Source: Ramlibacter sp.
GTDB taxonomy: Bacteria > Pseudomonadota > Gammaproteobacteria > Burkholderiales > Burkholderiaceae_C
NCBI GenBank assembly: GCA_016713005.1
Contig: JADJPY010000004.1
Location: 124,001-188,000 of the forward strand
Length of the DNA: 64,000 nt
Reading direction: 5' to 3'
Positions within the stretch are counted from its first letter, which is position 1, and each line of letters begins with the position of its first letter. Made by a program: the position numbers and the translations under genes. This document shows, piece by piece, positions 60,339 through 64,000 of this stretch. The notes below the pieces were generated by a model. The model did not search any database, had not been told where the DNA came from, and saw only the letters and a program-made list of their open reading frames with translations.

Positions 60339-63104
60339 GTGGATTCGGTGAATACCAGTGAAGTTTTGTCAACCGGAGACTCTGCTGCGGGCCCGCCAGC
60401 CATCGCGGACGGCACCGGCGCGTCAGCGGGTTCCCGTTTTGCCCAGCGACTGGATCGCCGATACCCGGATGAGCTGGCGCATGTCGGGACCGGAGCCGGC
60501 ACACGGGACGAACTGGCAGCAGCCTTCCAGCAGCTGCAGGTACGGGGTCACGACCCGCGGTCTGCCATTCGCATCCTTCGCCAGCTTGTCCTGCGGCGTC
60601 TGATCGCGCGGGATTGCGAAGAACAGGAGGCGCTGGATACCGTCACTTCGGGCATGACCCACCTGGCGGAGTTCAGCCTCGACCTGGCGTGCTCGGAGGT
60701 GCTGCGCGATCTGGACGGGCAGCATGGCGCGCCGCTCGGGCCCGCAGGAGAGCGAGCGCAGCTCTGGATCGTGGGCATGGGCAAGCTTGGGGCGCGCGAG
60801 CTGAATGTGTCGAGCGACATCGACCTGGTGTTCGTGTATGACGAAGACGGCGAAACTGCAGCTGCCGAGCACGGCCGCGGCCGAATCTCCAACCAGGAGT
60901 ACTTCACGCGGGCTGTCCGCGCCATCTGCTCATTCGTCTCTGACACCACGGAGCACGGCTTCGTGTTTCGCGTTGACCTGGCGTTGCGACCCAATGGCAA
61001 CTCAGGTCCACCCGTCGTTTCCCTTGCGGCGCTTGAGCAGTACTTCCTGGTCCAGGGCCGCGAGTGGGAGCGATTTGCCTGGCTCAAGAGCCGGGTTGTG
61101 GCGCCGCATGCAAAGGGCAGCTCGGCCGCTGCATTGCGCCCGGTTGTGCTGCCTTTTGTATTCCGGCGCTACCTTGACTACAGCGTGTTCGATGCCCTGC
61201 GCAACCTGCACCGCCAGATCCGCGAGCACGCGGCGAAGCGCAGCGCAGGCCACCCGGAAAGGGCCAACGATGTGAAACTTTCCCGTGGAGGCATCCGCGA
61301 GATCGAGTTCACCGTGCAGCTCCTCCAGGTCGTCCGTGGTGGACAGTTCCCCGAGCTGCGCACACGCTCCACCCTGGCCGCGCTCGCCCGGGTGGCCCGG
61401 GCGGGCCTCATGCCGTCGGACACGGCGGCAGCCCTTTGCCGCGCCTATGAATTCCTGCGCCGGATTGAGCACCGAATCCAGTACCTGGACGACCAGCAAA
61501 CCCATGTACTGCCGGGGCGCGATGACGACCTGGCATGGATTGCCTCCACCCTGGGTTACGCCGATTGCTGCGCGTTCCTGGGCGATCTGGACACCCATCG
61601 GGAACTGGTGGCGCAGGAGTTCGACAAGCTGCTGGGCGGCGCCGGCGAGAAGCCTTGCCGGGGTTGCGGGGGCGCAGAGGGAAGGTCCGCAGCAAACCCG
61701 ACGGACTTCGAAGAGCTGGTTGCGGATCTTCCGGCCAGGTTCGGAGAACGGGTGGCCTTGTGGCGCAACCATCCCCGTGTGCAGTCCCTGCGCGAGGAGG
61801 CACGCAACCGGTTGTCGCGCATCGTCCTTCGCACGGCCCAGTGGCTGCGGGAGGGCCGGGTAAGTGAAGATGCCGCACTGCGCATCGCCGACTGGATCGA
61901 GCCCCTGCTTCGCCGCGAAAGCTACCTCGCGCTGTTGCTGGAGCGGCCATCTGTGCACGAGCGTCTGTTGCGACTGCTGGGCGCCGCACGCTGGCCGGCG
62001 CGCTACCTGTTGCAACACCCCGGAGTGATCGACGAACTGGCCAACGACGCCATGCTCTCCGAGCGCTTCTCTGTCGAAGATTTCGAGCGGGAGATCGACC
62101 AGAGACACAAGGCGCTGCAGGCCACCGGAGAGGATGACGACGAAGCGCTTCTCAACCTGTTGCGGCGAGCCCACCATGCGGAGGTCTTTCGCACCCTGGC
62201 GAGGGACGTCGAGGGGCGGCTGACAGTCGAGCAGGTGGCAGATGACCTGAGTGCCCTGGCCGACTCGGTGCTGCGCGTCACGGCCAGTTTGTGCTGGCAG
62301 CGGCTGAAAGGACGGCACCGTGAGACCCCTCAATTCGCCGTGATCGGCTACGGCAAGCTCGGCGGAAAGGAGCTGGGCTACGGCAGTGACCTTGACATTG
62401 TGTTCGTGTACGAAGACCAGGATGAGCGCGCCGGCGAAATCTACGCCGCCTTCGTCCGCAAGATGATCAACTGGCTGACGGTGAAGACTGCGGAAGGCGA
62501 CCTCTTCGAGATTGACACCGCGCTGCGCCCCAACGGCAGCTCGGGTCTGCTGGTCACCACCTTCGACGCCTATGCACGCTACCAGCAGCAGCGCGGCAGC
62601 AACACCGCATGGACCTGGGAGCATCAGGCCATGACGCGTGCCCGTTTCGTGATGGGCAGCAAGAGCCTGGAATCCCGCTTTGACGCAGTGCGACAGTCCG
62701 TCATTGCCGCGCCAAGGGACCTGGTCGCGCTGCAGCGCGAGATCATCGCCATGCGCGACAAGGTCCGAAGCGCGCACCCCGTCAAGCGCGACCAGTTTGA
62801 TGTCAAGCATGGCGAAGGCGGCATGGTGGACGCCGAGTTTGCCGTCCAGTTCCTGGTGCTGGCCCACTCGTCGCGTTGTCCGGCCCTGCAGCCCAATCTG
62901 GGCAACATTGCCCTGTTGCAGCTCGCCGAAGAGGCCGGGCTGCTGCCCTCCGGTCTGGGCCTCGCAGCCGGCAGTGCGTACCGGGAGTTGCGCCGGGTCC
63001 AGCACCGCGCGCGCCTCGATGAAAGACCGACCCATGTCGACACCAGCGAGCTCACCCGAGAACGCGATGCGATCCTGGCGCTGTGGAATGCGGTGTTTGG
63101 CTGA
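60339..63104 (+). CDS. glnE: Bifunctional glutamine synthetase adenylyltransferase/deadenylase
   Basis: Controls glutamine synthetase by attaching or removing AMP in response to PII. The 921-residue protein has two nucleotidyltransferase domains: the deadenylase half with GMGKLGARELNVSSDIDLVFVY near residue 146 and the adenylylase half with GYGKLGGKELGYGSDLDIVFVY near residue 670, each followed by a GlnD-type UR domain (KLSRGGIREIEFTVQLLQ; KHGEGGMVDAEFAVQFLV). The start is GTG 60339 or GTG 60348; the N-terminus is shorter than E. coli GlnE (946 residues). It is divergent from yhdP. Confidence 0.96.
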   Translation: MDSVNTSEVLSTGDSAAGPPAIADGTGASAGSRFAQRLDRRYPDELAHVGTGAGTRDELAAAFQQLQVRGHDPRSAIRILRQLVLRRLIARDCEEQEALDTVTSGMTHLAEFSLDLACSEVLRDLDGQHGAPLGPAGERAQLWIVGMGKLGARELNVSSDIDLVFVYDEDGETAAAEHGRGRISNQEYFTRAVRAICSFVSDTTEHGFVFRVDLALRPNGNSGPPVVSLAALEQYFLVQGREWERFAWLKSRVVAPHAKGSSAAALRPVVLPFVFRRYLDYSVFDALRNLHRQIREHAAKRSAGHPERANDVKLSRGGIREIEFTVQLLQVVRGGQFPELRTRSTLAALARVARAGLMPSDTAAALCRAYEFLRRIEHRIQYLDDQQTHVLPGRDDDLAWIASTLGYADCCAFLGDLDTHRELVAQEFDKLLGGAGEKPCRGCGGAEGRSAANPTDFEELVADLPARFGERVALWRNHPRVQSLREEARNRLSRIVLRTAQWLREGRVSEDAALRIADWIEPLLRRESYLALLLERPSVHERLLRLLGAARWPARYLLQHPGVIDELANDAMLSERFSVEDFEREIDQRHKALQATGEDDDEALLNLLRRAHHAEVFRTLARDVEGRLTVEQVADDLSALADSVLRVTASLCWQRLKGRHRETPQFAVIGYGKLGGKELGYGSDLDIVFVYEDQDERAGEIYAAFVRKMINWLTVKTAEGDLFEIDTALRPNGSSGLLVTTFDAYARYQQQRGSNTAWTWEHQAMTRARFVMGSKSLESRFDAVRQSVIAAPRDLVALQREIIAMRDKVRSAHPVKRDQFDVKHGEGGMVDAEFAVQFLVLAHSSRCPALQPNLGNIALLQLAEEAGLLPSGLGLAAGSAYRELRRVQHRARLDERPTHVDTSELTRERDAILALWNAVFG

Positions 63105-63125
63105 AGTCCCGGCACCGGCTGCGCC

Positions 63126-63737
63126 GTGACGACTTTTCACCGGGCGGTTCATCGCCTTGCGGTCATCGAATGGACCGGACTGACAGGCACAGTGGCGTTG
63201 CTTTCGCTGGCGCTGTGGTTTTCTCCCGGGCAATACGCCTTGTCGTTTGCCAGTACGGACTGGTTGCGGCGACCCTGGACCCTGTGGACATCCGCTCTGG
63301 TGCACCAGGACTGGCAACACCTTGCAGCCAACCTGTGCGCGCTCCTCGCGCTGGGCGCGCTCGGCGCAATGTGGCGGACACCGGCACGAACGGCCTGGGC
63401 CATGCTCGTGGCCTGGCCACTGGGCGCGCTCGGGCTCCTGGCCTGGTCACAACCGATCGCATTTCATGGCTTGTCAGGACTCAATCACACGCTTGCCGCT
63501 GCGTTGGCGTTGCAGGCCACCGCGCAGCGCCGGGGCGGTGTCTGGCCGCTGGTCCTGCTGGTCGTCCTTGCCGTCAAGCTGGTGATGGAGCAAGCCTGGC
63601 TGCATCCGGTCGTCGCGGACGTCTCATGGCCATTCCCGGTGGTGGTCGCGGTGCACCTGAGTGGCGCCGCAGCTGGCGCTGCGATTGCTTCAGCCGCGTT
63701 GTGGCTCGCGCACCCGGTCAACCAGGGCCGTCGTTGA
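63126..63737 (+). CDS. Rhombosortase/rhomboid-like intramembrane serine protease
   Basis: A 203-residue protein of about six hydrophobic helices. It has the rhomboid-like LVHQDWQHLAANL segment, the catalytic-serine motif GLSGLNHT and a helix with VHLSGAAAGAAIA carrying a candidate catalytic histidine. The short form and GLSG wording fit rhombosortases (RrtA), which process GlyGly-CTERM proteins, better than classical rhomboids. No GlyGly-CTERM protein is seen in the window. Start GTG 63126, 21 bp after glnE. The 3' end overlaps the convergent heptose adenylyltransferase gene by 48 bp. Confidence 0.65.
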   Translation: MTTFHRAVHRLAVIEWTGLTGTVALLSLALWFSPGQYALSFASTDWLRRPWTLWTSALVHQDWQHLAANLCALLALGALGAMWRTPARTAWAMLVAWPLGALGLLAWSQPIAFHGLSGLNHTLAAALALQATAQRRGGVWPLVLLVVLAVKLVMEQAWLHPVVADVSWPFPVVVAVHLSGAAAGAAIASAALWLAHPVNQGRR

Positions 63738-64000
63738 ATAGCCTTCTGCAAAGTCCAGTGCAACCGCCCGTCCGCCCCATTGCTTGACCACACGGGCCTC
63801 TTCAAGCAGCTCCATGTCATAGTCGCCGCCCTTGCAATACACATCCGGCCTGACAAGGCGCAGCAGCTCGACAGGCGTATCTTCATCAAACCAGGTCACC
63901 AGGTCCACGCTTTGCAGTGCGGCGATGACCACGCCTCGATCAATCTCTGCATTCAGGGGCCGTCCGGGTCCCTTTCCGAGCCGCCGGGCCGACGCATCGG
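63690..64000 (-). CDS. rfaE2: D-glycero-beta-D-manno-heptose 1-phosphate adenylyltransferase, C-terminal part
   Basis: The frame enters from the right edge. About 103 residues are seen: NADASARRLGKGPGRPL-type wording, LNAEIDRGVVIAALQSVD, FDEDTPVELLRLVRPDVYCKGGDYD and the C-terminal GYSTTALVDRV. These match the nucleotidyltransferase of lipopolysaccharide heptose synthesis (RfaE2, or the C-terminal domain of HldE). The N-terminus, and hence whether it is fused to a kinase, is outside the window. Confidence 0.9.
   Translation of the reverse strand, partial: DASARRLGKGPGRPLNAEIDRGVVIAALQSVDLVTWFDEDTPVELLRLVRPDVYCKGGDYDMELLEEARVVKQWGGRAVALDFAEGYSTTALVDRVREPQRG

Overview
The window is high-GC DNA from a betaproteobacterium, most likely Burkholderiales family Comamonadaceae. 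This is inferred from gene content and order (Calvin-type fba beside pyk, purC, purE and purK; smg after dprA; one fused indolepyruvate ferredoxin oxidoreductase; yajC-secD-secF) and from a 54-bp dispersed repeat of a kind I associate with that family. It looks chromosomal: nearly all genes are core housekeeping genes. No rRNA, tRNA, CRISPR array, transposase or integrase was recognised.

Layout. 1-1168: 5' end of a filamentous-haemagglutinin-like exoprotein gene. 1307-3401: udg, rimI, tsaB (DNA repair, ribosome and tRNA modification). 3523-8121: dacB, a SemiSWEET transporter, an SGNH lipoprotein with OmpW behind a TetR-type palindrome, and a second SGNH-fold lipoprotein that has lost its nucleophile. 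8187-15450: sua5, purK, purE, cnoX, purC, fba, pyk. 15657-33806: a fatty acid desaturase and an accessory type I secretion island. 33906-38277: pgk, azlCD, fmt, a small lipoprotein gene, def. 38491-43761: a LysM protein, dprA, smg, a DUF1631 protein. 43773-51388: secF, secD, yajC, indolepyruvate oxidoreductase and its divergent Lrp-type regulator. 51399-52698: mltA and a small membrane protein. 52723-60282: a tightly coupled yhdP, nitrilase, histidine kinase, response regulator operon. 60339-64000: glnE, a rhombosortase-like protease and the end of a heptose-phosphate adenylyltransferase gene.

The accessory island is the main find. Read on the minus strand it runs: type I ABC transporter, two-TM protein, truncated RTX lipase, second two-TM protein, 2,969-residue RTX lipase, HlyD adaptor. 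The two lipases have different N-terminal lipase domains (GYSLGGH and GHSLGGH). They share a linker domain and a 626-bp tract, about 97% identical, at which the upstream lipase stops. The two small proteins differ in sequence but share a layout and resemble immunity proteins encoded beside lipase effectors. Lower GC is confined to the lipase domains and the small proteins. I read this as a type I-secreted lipase effector and immunity system whose N-terminal toxin modules are exchanged by recombination at the repeat, leaving a displaced orphan module upstream. That is the mirror image of the orphan CdiA-CT/CdiI modules found downstream of cdiA. Toxicity, immunity and secretion are all inferred.

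Seven copies of the 54-bp repeat lie in the window. Three are inside tsaB, purK and fmt without breaking the reading frame, and one supplies the stop codons of two convergent genes.
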